From contig NZ_PYAT01000004.1 of the NCBI RefSeq assembly GCF_003014655.1, forward strand, positions 248,001-312,000: DNA of 64,000 nt. The letters are read 5' to 3'. Source of the DNA: Planomicrobium soli (GTDB lineage Bacteria; Bacillota; Bacilli; Bacillales_A; Planococcaceae). The position numbers and the translations under genes are program-made. The notes under the pieces were generated by a model. It ran no database searches and was not told where the DNA came from. It saw nothing but the letters and a program-made list of their open reading frames with translations. Position 1 is the first letter of the stretch. Every line of letters starts with the position of its first letter. Below are positions 33,047 through 43,948 of the stretch, in pieces.

Positions 33047-34573
33047 ATGGTTGTCAGAAGCAATATCGGTAAAACGGCCTTAGAACTTAGAAGCAAAGAA
33101 GATTTGATTCGGGAAATGTGGATTCCTAAAAAAACGAGTGACCAGATTTTTAATGTGAAGTCCTATGGCGCCAGAGGCGATGGCAAGGCAGATGACCGCA
33201 AAGCGCTTCAGGAAGCCATTGATGCCGTCTATCGCACTTCAAAAGGAGGAAACTTATTCTTCCCCCCAGGCCTGTACCGGATCAGCGGGCCGCTTGAAGT
33301 GCCTGAAGTTAAAGACGGAAGCCCTGTTGCTTGGCTTGGCCATAGCCCTGATTCTACCATTATCGCGCCTTCGCAACCGATGGATTACCTGGTCAGAATG
33401 CGCGGAAGCGGCGGAGCTGTCAAAGGCATCAAATTCATAGGAAGCGATCCTGAAAACGGCTATGTGCAATACGCCAAAGTCTGCATGTTGGCAACTGATA
33501 TTCATGACAAGATCTTCTCGAATTCTGTATTTGAATGGGCACTGATTCATGGGCTTCAAATTACAGGAGAAGGAAACAATAATTTATGCGTGTTCGAACG
33601 GCTCTGCCAGTTTTCACAAAATGGAACAGTTGCAAAAGGGAGAGGCGGTTCAGGCTCCGGAAGTAAAGTATCCTTTTTGGCTTTCAATCCAAAAGAAAGC
33701 GGTGTATATGTCGGGGCATACTTGAAAGTGGGGAGCGGAGAAGGTTCGGTCTACCACATTGATGAAGTGGGCACAAACAGCATCAAAGTCTCGCCGGATT
33801 TGAAACGCCCTTTAAGTGTCGGGACTGAGTATGCCATCCATATCGGCTGCGGACTCCACACGGATAGGGGAAGCGACAACAATGTCTACGGCATCTATGA
33901 TTGTCATTTTGTCGGCAATAAAGGAGCGGGCCTCATGGTGCGCGGACTCTACGGCCATCATATACAAGGCGGCAATTTCGATTCCAATGGAATCACCGGT
34001 ATCCATATCGGGAGCGGCTCTATCGATACAACGCCTGCTTATTCCAATTCCATTACGCATGCTTATTTTGAAAACAACGGCTATGCAAATGCAATTTTGG
34101 ATTATCCATCAGGCCTAACCATCCTTGAACCGCTATTGGCGAAACCGGTTGATGGGGTGGGTGAAGGCATTGCTTCCCTGACATCACTGCGCGAAAACTA
34201 CTTTGACTATAGTACTGTTAGTGTAATTCATAACGGTCAGCTATATCAGTATATAGGAGAAGAGCCGGAAAGCGCGTCTTTCAGCCGGGACCAGGAACCG
34301 CGCATTACCGTCAATCGGAAATCCGGGGATACCAATCCTATCCGGTTTGAACTTCCGGCGGCCCCTTCCCATAAATTTGGAGAAGTTCTGGAAATGTATG
34401 TTGAAGACAGCGCCGGCCAGCCGGTTCAAATAGTATGCGATTCTGCTGATGTTAACAATAAGGACGGCAAAAAGGGCGTAGAGGCGCCTGCGGGGGCTGG
34501 ATACAAAATTGTCGCTTTTTATAGCAGGAATAAAAAAAGTTGGATGGTTTCATATACCAATCCGATTTTGTAA
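33047..34573 (+). CDS. Pectate-lyase-superfamily right-handed beta-helix protein
   Basis: A 508-residue protein beginning with a Pectate_lyase_3-type segment, FNVKSYGARGDGKADDRKAL and GGNLFFPPGLYRISGPL (about residues 38-90), followed by beta-helix repeats with Gly/Asn-rich turns (VYGIYDCHFVGNKGAGLMV, GGNFDSNGITGIHIGSGS). The fold is used by polysaccharide lyases and hydrolases and by phage depolymerases. There is no signal peptide or secretion motif, although a substrate would be outside the cell. AAGGAGTGG precedes ATG 33047. It stands alone behind a structured leader. It may act on the cell's own polysaccharide. Catalytic residues cannot be assigned. Confidence 0.8.
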   Translation: MVVRSNIGKTALELRSKEDLIREMWIPKKTSDQIFNVKSYGARGDGKADDRKALQEAIDAVYRTSKGGNLFFPPGLYRISGPLEVPEVKDGSPVAWLGHSPDSTIIAPSQPMDYLVRMRGSGGAVKGIKFIGSDPENGYVQYAKVCMLATDIHDKIFSNSVFEWALIHGLQITGEGNNNLCVFERLCQFSQNGTVAKGRGGSGSGSKVSFLAFNPKESGVYVGAYLKVGSGEGSVYHIDEVGTNSIKVSPDLKRPLSVGTEYAIHIGCGLHTDRGSDNNVYGIYDCHFVGNKGAGLMVRGLYGHHIQGGNFDSNGITGIHIGSGSIDTTPAYSNSITHAYFENNGYANAILDYPSGLTILEPLLAKPVDGVGEGIASLTSLRENYFDYSTVSVIHNGQLYQYIGEEPESASFSRDQEPRITVNRKSGDTNPIRFELPAAPSHKFGEVLEMYVEDSAGQPVQIVCDSADVNNKDGKKGVEAPAGAGYKIVAFYSRNKKSWMVSYTNPIL

Positions 34574-34635
34574 TTGTTATGTTGAATGGAACGATAAAGA
34601 GGAATGGAGAATAATGTAGAAACAGTTTTAACAAG

Positions 34636-34683
34636 AAGGTTGCGGCTAGAATCCACGAAGGATTTTAACTGCGGCCTTTTATT
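34636..34683 (+). terminator. Terminator of the beta-helix gene
   Basis: A 19-bp stem with several G-T pairs (34636-34654 with 34660-34678), 5-base loop and T tail. Confidence 0.8.
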
Positions 34684-34799
34684 GTTGACTGATAGAAGCA
34701 ATACCTTAGCTTCAACAAAGTTACCGAATTTTATTTAATCGCATTTCTTTATGGCAGCTTCGAAAGTGACTTTTTACTTAAAGCATTTGGACTAGGGGA

Positions 34800-34808
34800 T
34801 GCTATAAT
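34800..34808 (+). promoter_or_regulatory. Extended -10 promoter for the first VanZ-like gene
   Basis: TGC followed by TATAAT (34803-34808), about 80 bases before ATG 34888; weak -35. Confidence 0.45.
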
Positions 34809-34887
34809 AAATAGGGCGTTTATAAGCTTTTGAAAAAGATTCAATAATGCCTTATTTGTTAAATCAATATGAAAAGGGAATATATAT

Positions 34888-37082
<2,195 letters not shown>

Positions 37083-37114
37083 TTTTTTAAAAAAATATGG
37101 TGACTAGCTATTAG

Positions 37115-37168
37115 GAGACTTAGCAAGTGAGGCAGAGAAATTCTGCAACTTTGCTTAAGTCTCTTTTT
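37115..37168 (+). terminator. Terminator of glpK
   Basis: An imperfect long stem GAGACTTAGCAAGT / ACTTTGCTTAAGTCTC with an inner GCAGA / TCTGC pair, followed by TTTTTATT. Confidence 0.75.
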
Positions 37169-37217
37169 ATTAGTAAAGCAAGTTAGAGAAGATTTGGGAA
37201 TAATAGGCATGTAACAC

Positions 37218-37246
37218 AAAAGCGGCTCCAAAAAGGAGTCGCTTTT
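37218..37246. terminator. Second terminator-like hairpin after glpK
   Basis: A 12-bp stem AAAAGCGGCTCC / GGAGTCGCTTTT with one G-T pair and a 5-base loop; A and T flanks permit either direction. Confidence 0.7.
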
Positions 37247-37294
37247 ATATGCAGTATTCTAAAAAGTTAAAAAATTATATTAGTAGGGTTATAA

Positions 37295-37303
37295 TGATAT
37301 AAT
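37295..37303 (+). promoter_or_regulatory. Extended -10 promoter of the acyltransferase gene
   Basis: TGATATAAT (TATAAT at 37298-37303) lies 35 bases before ATG 37339. Confidence 0.5.
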
Positions 37304-37338
37304 TTTATTGGAAATTAATGAAGGGCAAGTGAAATATA

Positions 37339-38433
37339 ATGCAAAAAAAGTTTTATGAAGAAATTCCTTTTGTGCGGGCTATTGCTTGTATTATGGTTGT
37401 TTTTGTCCATGTTTCATCTGGAACTATTACTGCAGCTAATGGTTCTATAAATACATTAAATTTATATTTGTATGAGTTACCACGCTTAGGGACACCTATT
37501 TTTGCGGTGATCAGCGCATTCTTGCTTTTTGGTTCTGTGAACCGACGTGGCTTCAATATTAAGCATTTTTTAACATCAAGAACAACGAAAATCGTTTTGC
37601 CTTTTATTATCTGGACGTTGATCTATTTAAGCTTTAAAAAATATTTTTATAGTAATGAAATATTTCCAGATGCTCAAAGTACAGCAAAATACTTTTTGGT
37701 TGGAACAGGATATTATCACCTTTACTTTATGATTACTGTTATTCAATTCTATATTATGTTTCCTTTACTTCAATTGATACGAAACCGAAAAATGCTATTA
37801 GGGTTTTTCTTTGTTAGTTTGCTTGTAAACCTTTACTGGTTTACAGGATCAAAAATACATACGGGAATTGATTTGCTTGATATAATAATCGGGCATCGTT
37901 CATTTTTGCTGAATTGGATCGGGTTCTTTATGTTTGGAGCAGTATTGGTCAGTTATTATTCAGAGATATTAAAATTTGTGAAGCGTCAAAAAGTTGTATT
38001 ATTTGTTTCTGCAATATTGATTTTTCTAGCGCTATGTCTTGAAATTGACCCAAATAATATTTTCACTTCTTCAAGACCGATAAATTTATTGTATGTGCCA
38101 ATTTTCGTGCTGTTTTTATTATCTATTCAAGGTTTGATTGCGAAAGTTCCTTTTATTCTTAGCGGTTTAAATATTATCGGCAATTACTCGATGGGTATCT
38201 ACCTAGTACACCCGATGGTGAAAGGTATTTTAAGAAGAAATACTCCACCAAGTTTTTGGGAACCCGAATTAATACTAGTGACAATTGGAATTGTACTTCT
38301 CACAAGCCTAATTATTGTTCATTTGATAATGTTCTTACCAAAAGCAAACTACCTAATACCAATCGGTAAAGCGAAAAGAAATAGTCCGGTTGTAAAAGAA
38401 AATTTATCAACTTCAGTATCCAATTCTTTATAA
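37339..38433 (+). CDS. Membrane O-acyltransferase (acyltransferase 3 family)
   Basis: A 364-residue protein with about ten hydrophobic spans. It carries FVRAIACIMVVFVHVSSG near the N-terminus, with the conserved His of this family, and GNYSMGIYLVHPMVKG towards the C-terminus. These enzymes (OafA/WecH/IcaC relatives) acetylate or succinylate surface polysaccharides, teichoic acids or peptidoglycan. No SGNH domain is fused. AAGGGCAAGTG precedes ATG 37339. It is single and AT-richer than glpK. It could modify one of the two polysaccharides made in the window; that is inference from proximity. Confidence 0.88.
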   Translation: MQKKFYEEIPFVRAIACIMVVFVHVSSGTITAANGSINTLNLYLYELPRLGTPIFAVISAFLLFGSVNRRGFNIKHFLTSRTTKIVLPFIIWTLIYLSFKKYFYSNEIFPDAQSTAKYFLVGTGYYHLYFMITVIQFYIMFPLLQLIRNRKMLLGFFFVSLLVNLYWFTGSKIHTGIDLLDIIIGHRSFLLNWIGFFMFGAVLVSYYSEILKFVKRQKVVLFVSAILIFLALCLEIDPNNIFTSSRPINLLYVPIFVLFLLSIQGLIAKVPFILSGLNIIGNYSMGIYLVHPMVKGILRRNTPPSFWEPELILVTIGIVLLTSLIIVHLIMFLPKANYLIPIGKAKRNSPVVKENLSTSVSNSL

Positions 38434-38443
38434 GCGGAAGATT

Positions 38444-38487
38444 ATAAACAATAGCCTTGCATTCGCAAGGCTATTGTTTATTTTTTG
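38444..38487 (+). terminator. Terminator of the acyltransferase gene
   Basis: A perfect 17-bp stem (38444-38460 with 38465-38481), tetraloop ATTC, followed by six T. Confidence 0.93.
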
Positions 38488-38616
38488 GGAAAGGATGAAC
38501 TAAAAAAAGTATTTTTTAAAGTAATAGTAACTGAAAAAATCAAAACAATAGTGGAATGGTAACCAATAGATTAGAATAATCTAAAAAGATAGTAATGGAG
38601 AGGAGAAATTTAGGCG

Positions 38617-40338
38617 ATGAAACTCCATATTATTTTTATATTATTTTTTGTTGGAATTGTATTTTCAATGTTTGGATTTGTGGAAAGTTTGGATACATAC
38701 TATGAAGAAAAGGCTCTTGCGAGGCCAACAGAAACCTCAATCAAAGGCAAGGGGACATTAGAAAGGAAATGGGTAGTAAAAGAAGAAAAGATGTCCCATG
38801 AGAAAAACGAAGTTCGAGTCATTGAAGATATAAATATTAAAGTTAGAGACGGGATCATCCTGAAAGGGCGTTTGCTTTTACCAAAAGGAGTGAAAGAGCC
38901 TTTGCCGACCATTGTGCAACTTAATGGATATGGGCATGAATCGGACAGAGGCAAAAGCGAAACGAAATTAATGGATCTGGCAGAACGCGGCTATGCGGTT
39001 GTCCATGTAAGTTTGAGGGGAACCGGAACTTCAGAAGGAAAAGCAGGCCTTTACAATTTTTATAGTTCAGATGGCTATGATGTCATCGAGTGGGCGGCAG
39101 AGCAAGGATGGAGTAACGGCAAAGTAGGAACAATTGGCCTTTCCCTGTTAGGTATCAGCCAATGGCTTGCTGCAAAGGAATTGCCTCCAAGTCTAAAAGC
39201 GATCAGTCCAGCAGCTGCATGCGCCGATTGTTATGAGATGCTTTGGCATCCTGGTGGAATGGAAGCAGGACCAGGACGGATTGCACGTAGCGTTGAATAC
39301 AAGGCGGCGAAAGAACACCGAAACTTTGACGGCTGGTGGCAAGAGCGTGTAGTTTCTACTGAAGACTTAAATAGAATAGCCAAGCACGGTGTAGCTGCTT
39401 TTATCACTGGAGGATGGAATGATTATATCAGTCCAGACAATATAGAGGCATTTGAACAATATAGCAAAACTAGCATACACAGTAAATTAATTGTTTCTTC
39501 TGATGCTCATACATATTTGTCAGGAGTTATGCCTTATGGATTTGAAGATTATCAAGCTCAATGGTTCGACCATTATTTGAAAGATAAGAACAATGGAGTT
39601 AATCAACATGATCCGGTGCTTATTTATGTGCAAGGTGCCAATCAATGGCGTTATGAAAAGAAATGGCCGCTTATTGGTACAAATTACATCGATTTTTATT
39701 TAACAAACAAAAAAAGCGATTCTATCAATAGCATAAATGACGGATTGTTAATTGAAGAAAAAACAACCGATAAGGAAGCGACGGCCATGTATGAATACTC
39801 TCCGGAAACCGGACCGTTCTTGCCGACATTATTGAGTGCGACTGGGCGTTTGACTATTAATCAGCAACCCTACGAAAAACAAACACTGACATGGACAACC
39901 GGTGCGCTTGCTGAGCCAACCGAGATAACCGGTAATCTGTCGATGACTTTTTGGGCGGCAGTAAATGCAGAAGATGCCGACTTTGTGGTCCAGATTACAG
40001 ATGCAGCGCCAAATGGAACTTCTAGACAAGTAACTGCAGGTTACTTGAATGCCGCACGAGCAAATTCGCTCGCAGAACCGATAATGGTTGAACCAGGCAA
40101 AATTAAGAAATACACTATAAAAATCTATCCAACTTCCTATGTCTTTAAAAAAGGACATCGAATTAGACTAAGTCTTGCAGGCGGCACAAAAGCGTTTCCT
40201 AAACAAAAATCACCTCAAGGACCGGGAATAAATCCGATTGGGTCAACGGTCATTGTTTATCAAGGCTCCAAATATCCATCTAGCTTAAGATTGCCGGTAA
40301 TTGGACAAGAAACATTAGAGTTGGATAGAAGAAACTAA
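38617..40338 (+). CDS. CocE/NonD-type alpha/beta hydrolase (X-Pro dipeptidyl-peptidase-like)
   Basis: A 573-residue protein with an uncleaved or signal-like N-terminal helix (residues 4-22), an alpha/beta hydrolase domain of the S15 type and a C-terminal jelly-roll (XPP_C-like; TEITGNLSMTFWAAVNAEDA, HRIRLSLAGG). The nucleophile is Ser176 in GLSLLGISQW, with an Asp near GGWNDYISPDN and the His of SSDAHTY. Members hydrolyse esters, peptides or beta-lactams. GGAGAGGAG precedes ATG 38617. The membrane helix suggests an outside location. It lacks partner genes other than the small ORF that follows. Substrate unknown. Confidence 0.85.
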   Translation: MKLHIIFILFFVGIVFSMFGFVESLDTYYEEKALARPTETSIKGKGTLERKWVVKEEKMSHEKNEVRVIEDINIKVRDGIILKGRLLLPKGVKEPLPTIVQLNGYGHESDRGKSETKLMDLAERGYAVVHVSLRGTGTSEGKAGLYNFYSSDGYDVIEWAAEQGWSNGKVGTIGLSLLGISQWLAAKELPPSLKAISPAAACADCYEMLWHPGGMEAGPGRIARSVEYKAAKEHRNFDGWWQERVVSTEDLNRIAKHGVAAFITGGWNDYISPDNIEAFEQYSKTSIHSKLIVSSDAHTYLSGVMPYGFEDYQAQWFDHYLKDKNNGVNQHDPVLIYVQGANQWRYEKKWPLIGTNYIDFYLTNKKSDSINSINDGLLIEEKTTDKEATAMYEYSPETGPFLPTLLSATGRLTINQQPYEKQTLTWTTGALAEPTEITGNLSMTFWAAVNAEDADFVVQITDAAPNGTSRQVTAGYLNAARANSLAEPIMVEPGKIKKYTIKIYPTSYVFKKGHRIRLSLAGGTKAFPKQKSPQGPGINPIGSTVIVYQGSKYPSSLRLPVIGQETLELDRRN

Positions 40339-40369
40339 AAGTTGAGAAATTAGAGAAGTGGGGGTAACT

Positions 40370-40750
40370 ATGGCTGTTAAAGAAGAACTTGTACTGGTTT
40401 TGGAGGAATATAAAAGCTCATTTAAGGTTTGTCTGCTGGGTCGGGACGGAACTACGTACAGCAGCAATTATTTTAAGGAAATGCCTGAAGTGGCGGAGGT
40501 TCGTTCTTTAATTGGCACTTTAACGCACATTTTTGGCAACTTCAATCGAATAACCTACAGCAAAAATTTCACAACTATTTGGGATCATGAAGCACGACCT
40601 GATTCTTTTGGCAAGTTTATGGCGGAGCTGTTTGCTTCAAAGGAAGATTCAAGCACTAATAAATATCGCAGGTGGGAACATTTTAGTGAATTTTTAGAAG
40701 AGCAGGAAGAAGTGGTGCATCAAGACCGAACAAAAGATCTGCCATTTTGA
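40370..40750 (+). CDS. Hypothetical soluble protein (126 residues)
   Basis: A charged 126-residue protein without signal peptide or membrane span. GAAGTGGGGG lies just before ATG 40370 (MAVKEELVLVLEEYKSSF); a GTG 12 bases upstream is part of that site. It follows the CocE-like hydrolase by 31 bases without a terminator, so the two may share a transcript. I do not recognise the family; WDHEARPDSFGKFMAELF is a distinctive segment. Confidence 0.65.
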   Translation: MAVKEELVLVLEEYKSSFKVCLLGRDGTTYSSNYFKEMPEVAEVRSLIGTLTHIFGNFNRITYSKNFTTIWDHEARPDSFGKFMAELFASKEDSSTNKYRRWEHFSEFLEEQEEVVHQDRTKDLPF

Positions 40751-40782
40751 AACTTGTTGAATTAGAAAGGGTTATTAAGTTT

Positions 40783-40812
40783 TTGTTACAATTACTATTT
40801 TCAGGATATAGT
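40783..40812 (+). promoter_or_regulatory. SigA promoter of the VanY-like gene
   Basis: TTGTTA (40783-40788), 18 bases, TATAGT (40807-40812), about 54 bases before ATG 40866. Confidence 0.5.
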
Positions 40813-40865
40813 ATGCTATTCTGTTCTCTAATGCAAATTGTAAGTATGTTGAGGGAGTGGAAAAA

Positions 40866-41960
40866 ATGAACATTAAAAAATGGATGGTTGTTCTATTAAT
40901 AAGCATTTTACTAGCTTTCCAATTGGCTAGCCCAACCAAAGCAAAAACTGATACAACACCACCTGCTAAACCGCTTGTCGCTGAAGTGTTTGACTCTTCA
41001 AAAGCTATTACAGGAAAAGCGGAATCAAATGCCAAAGTTTATGCTTATGCAGGAAACAAAAAATTAGGAGAAGCAGTTGCGTATAACGGAAAATTTTCCA
41101 TAACTATAGTACAGCAAAAAACTGGAACTAATATTTCAGTTCATGTGATGGATGCCGCAAAAAACAAAAGTAAAAGCAAAACCGTAATAGTTGGCCAAAC
41201 ACCACCCGCAGGCCAATATAAAACTACAGCCAATCTCAATATGCGCTCTAATGCTTCTATAAATGCTCATATTGTTACAGTTCTTCCAAAAGGAACAGTT
41301 GTAAGCTTTGTAAACAGTTCAGAAAATTGGTATAAAATAAAAGCTGGCGCATATACTGGTTTTGTCAGTTCTGCTTATTTACAAAAAGTCTTTTCAGGGA
41401 AACCGGCAAACTTTCCAGCTCCGTCTTCCAAAGTACCTGGAACATACGTAAATGGTGTATTGCTTGTTAACAAGAAAAACGGTCTTCCATCCAGTTACAA
41501 CCCAGGAGTTGATTTGACAGCCCAAAAAGCTGTTGCAGCTATGATTTCAGCTGCAAAGAAAGATAAAATCTATCTTACTTCATTTAGCACATTTCGAAGC
41601 TATTCACGTCAATCAATACTATATTCAAACTACGTTGCTAAATACGGAGAAGCAGAAGCAGAAAAATTCAGTGCACGTCCAGGCCATAGTGAACACCAGA
41701 CGGGGCTCGCTTTTGACTTCGGTGGAGCAGAACAGGCAGATTGGTTAAAAGAATCGTTCGGTAAAACGGAAGAAGGCAAGTGGCTTCAGGAAAATGCTCA
41801 CAAATACGGTTTTATCCTTCGTTATCCAAAAGGAAAAGAGAGTATTACTGGTTATCAATACGAACCTTGGCATTACCGTTATGTCGGATCTGAGCTTGCG
41901 GTTAAGATAAAAGGCAGCGGAAAAACGCTGGAAGAGTATCTTGGCGTAAAAGAAAAGTGA
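40866..41960 (+). CDS. Secreted D-alanyl-D-alanine carboxypeptidase (VanY/M15B) with Ig-like and SH3 domains
   Basis: A 364-residue exported enzyme that trims peptidoglycan stems. Signal peptide 1-26; Ig-like module about 30-115 (ITGKAESNAKVYAYAGNKKL); bacterial SH3 domain about 118-180 (ANLNMRSNASINAHIVTVLP); M15B catalytic domain about 195-360 with zinc ligands in GHSEHQTGLAFDFG and EPWHYRYVG. The Ig module is nearly the same as those of the subtilisin at 60548, evidence of domain sharing. GAGGGAGTGG before ATG 40866 sets the start. No van regulatory genes nearby, so this is likely a housekeeping wall enzyme. Confidence 0.93.
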   Translation: MNIKKWMVVLLISILLAFQLASPTKAKTDTTPPAKPLVAEVFDSSKAITGKAESNAKVYAYAGNKKLGEAVAYNGKFSITIVQQKTGTNISVHVMDAAKNKSKSKTVIVGQTPPAGQYKTTANLNMRSNASINAHIVTVLPKGTVVSFVNSSENWYKIKAGAYTGFVSSAYLQKVFSGKPANFPAPSSKVPGTYVNGVLLVNKKNGLPSSYNPGVDLTAQKAVAAMISAAKKDKIYLTSFSTFRSYSRQSILYSNYVAKYGEAEAEKFSARPGHSEHQTGLAFDFGGAEQADWLKESFGKTEEGKWLQENAHKYGFILRYPKGKESITGYQYEPWHYRYVGSELAVKIKGSGKTLEEYLGVKEK

Positions 41961-41975
41961 TTGTTATCAAAAATC

Positions 41976-42027
41976 ACCCCTGAATAAAGGACAATGTGAA
42001 ATCTGTCCATTATTCAGGGGTTTTTTA
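41976..42027 (+). terminator. Terminator of the VanY-like gene
   Basis: A long stem (ACCCCTGAATAA-AGGACA with TGTCC-ATTATTCAGGGG) closed by an 10-base loop, followed by six T. Confidence 0.9.
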
Positions 42028-42192
42028 AAATTATCACTATAATCATTTTAGTTTAAAGCTTTCCATACTTTAATTCGCATTACACAAAAAATTTAAAAAA
42101 GAGCTTTTAAATGAAGATTAGTATTAGTTTTTTTAGACTAATTATCCCATCTCTGAAAATTTCATCTTTAAACTTTACAAAAGAATTCTTTT

Positions 42193-42954
42193 TTAAATTT
42201 GATGATCAGCCAATACGTTCTGCAATGAAACAGCAAACGTGGCCTGGAGCCCTTTATTTAACTCGTGCAAACGTTTCGCATGTCTTGGATGGACACCCGT
42301 AATCGAAATAGTGACCCCCATGATTGATAGAGACTCTAATAAAGCATTGAATTGAACCAATCCATCCGGATCAATATCGTTCATGGCCGTCAGATCAAAA
42401 ATTACAGATTGACTGTCTTGCCGGTAAACATTCTCCAGAATCCGGGGCAAAACAGTGATCATTTTCTGCTGATCAATTGCTCCAAATAAGGGGATAAGCA
42501 GCCGCTGTTGATCTAGTTTGATACAAGGCGCAGATAATTCTCTGACATTTTGAAGCAATTTGTCCGTCCGTTCTTTCTCAAGAAGCAAATCGTAATTGGT
42601 GTCGTTTAAGCGTGTTCTCAAATGTGTTAATTGTGCGGACACACGAGTAAAATGACGGTCTTTTGGAACAGCAATAACATTCGCGCTTTCCCCGCTTTCC
42701 CACTTGCAATGGACATCCATCACCATCGGTTCATCCAGTGGCGATAAAAAGGTCAATTCAATTGGCTCATTGGAACGTGCCGGATCCAAAAACTTTAATG
42801 CTTTCTCTCGGCTTCCTTCTTCTAGGAGACCGGTGAAAACAGACGCTTCCTTGAATAGAGTCCGTGCCAGTTTAGAACTCGCTAAAATGGTGAGCTTCCG
42901 GTCTAATTGAAAAATCGGCAACGGCCAATCTTCAATATGGGGCGCGTGCTTCAT
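42193..42954 (-). CDS. STAS-domain protein with an N-terminal PAS-like region (RsbR-type)
   Basis: A 253-residue protein, last of a four-gene minus-strand operon. The N-terminal part (about 5-110; LPIFQLDRKLTILASSKLAR) resembles a PAS fold, then a coiled-coil-like linker (about 110-140) and a STAS domain (about 148-250). AAGGAG seven bases before ATG 42954 sets a start inside the end of the B12-binding gene, a 23-base overlap indicating translational coupling. STAS proteins of this build form stressosomes that control SigB. The segment where RsbR-like proteins carry a phosphorylated Ser/Thr reads DLTAMNDIDPDGLVQF, with Asp-Pro instead, so classical phosphorylation there is doubtful. Role as output of the B12 sensor is inference. 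Confidence 0.8.
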   Translation of the reverse strand: MKHAPHIEDWPLPIFQLDRKLTILASSKLARTLFKEASVFTGLLEEGSREKALKFLDPARSNEPIELTFLSPLDEPMVMDVHCKWESGESANVIAVPKDRHFTRVSAQLTHLRTRLNDTNYDLLLEKERTDKLLQNVRELSAPCIKLDQQRLLIPLFGAIDQQKMITVLPRILENVYRQDSQSVIFDLTAMNDIDPDGLVQFNALLESLSIMGVTISITGVHPRHAKRLHELNKGLQATFAVSLQNVLADHQI

Positions 42955-43582
42955 TGTTCGACTCCTTCCTGGACTGAATCCAATCTTCAAGGGTCTCCAA
43001 ACTTTCAAGCACAACAGCGCCTTCAGCTTTTGCGTCCGATAAATCGACCAAAGTAACAGCACGGCCACCGATAAGTACAGTCGGTTTTGGGTTCAACAGT
43101 TGAACGGCATCCATATATAGTTTCACTAGAGGCAGACGGCCAACGAGGGCAGCGGATAATCCAATGACATCCGGCTTCAATTGCTTTGCAGCCTCTAAGG
43201 CATGTTCAATCGGCAAATTCGGTCCGAGATCATGGACAGTCCAGCCATGTTCACGGAAAACACAAGCCACCATTTTTAAACCAAGGTAATGGTCTTCGCC
43301 TTCAAACCCCATGATCATCGCTTTTCCTGCTATTTCTTTTTCTGCTTGGCTCCGGTTGTCTGTAGCAGAAATTACAAAATCACAAATTGCAGTCGCTAAA
43401 TGTTCGTCAGCCACACTAATAACATTTTCTTGCCATAACTGTCCGATTCGGTACATGGCAGGCGTCAACATTTTCTGATGGAGTTCCTTCTTTGTATGGG
43501 TCTTCAAATAATATTGAACTTTTCGCAAAGCGTAGTAATCATCGCCTGAAAGGAATATATCAGCAAGTTCGTCTGAGGTCAT
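42932..43582 (-). CDS. Free-standing cobalamin-binding protein with CarH-like photoreceptor residues
   Basis: A 216-residue protein: a four-helix B12-binding-2 domain (about 12-80) and a Rossmann-like B12-binding domain (about 85-205). The helix bundle has Trp50, Val57, Glu60 and His61, the W-x6-V-x2-EH spacing that caps the upper adenosyl ligand in CarH photoreceptors. The lower-ligand motif is ExHxxG (Glu96, His98, Gly101), again the CarH form rather than DxHxxG. There is no MerR DNA-binding domain and no methyltransferase or corrinoid-enzyme neighbour. Its stop overlaps the STAS gene start. It probably binds adenosylcobalamin and passes a light or B12 signal to the STAS protein. Domain call firm, role inferred. 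Confidence 0.88.
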   Translation of the reverse strand: MTSDELADIFLSGDDYYALRKVQYYLKTHTKKELHQKMLTPAMYRIGQLWQENVISVADEHLATAICDFVISATDNRSQAEKEIAGKAMIMGFEGEDHYLGLKMVACVFREHGWTVHDLGPNLPIEHALEAAKQLKPDVIGLSAALVGRLPLVKLYMDAVQLLNPKPTVLIGGRAVTLVDLSDAKAEGAVVLESLETLEDWIQSRKESNNEARAPY

Positions 43583-43597
43583 AGTGTGTCCTCCTTT

Positions 43598-43948
43598 CTA
43601 ATTATCGAGAAGATGTATAGCCTCTTTAAGGCATAGAATCATGAACTCCTCTTCCTCAAGTTTAACTTTTCCAGGAAGAATCGCAATTAAGCGCTCAAAG
43701 TTATCGATAATCAAATGGGTTCCGACATTTCTGCTTTCTAAGACGGTCTGTAGCCATTTCGTATAATCGAGAAACAAAGAAGGTTGTTTAAGCGAATAAG
43801 CTGTTTCCAAATGGTCAAGATGGTGAATATTGTCTTTCTCGGTATGGACAATTCCATTCTCACCAAAACGTTCAACGAGTGAAGGATGGGCGGCGTAAAT
43901 GCTTTCTCTTGTCTCTTTAGCAATTTGTTGTTTTGTTAGTAGGTTCAT
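43598..43948 (-). CDS. Small helical protein of unknown function
   Basis: A 116-residue, mostly helical protein without membrane spans. It has an unusual His cluster, NIHHLDHLETAY (about residues 40-51), and LETA...FLDYTKWLQTVLESR, which recalls the globin-like N-terminal domains of RsbR-type stressosome proteins; this is only a resemblance. Its ATG overlaps the stop of the ABM gene by four bases (ATGA), and the B12 gene begins 15 bases after its stop, so it is translationally tied into this operon. It could be a sensor or an adaptor. Confidence 0.7.
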   Translation of the reverse strand: MNLLTKQQIAKETRESIYAAHPSLVERFGENGIVHTEKDNIHHLDHLETAYSLKQPSLFLDYTKWLQTVLESRNVGTHLIIDNFERLIAILPGKVKLEEEEFMILCLKEAIHLLDN

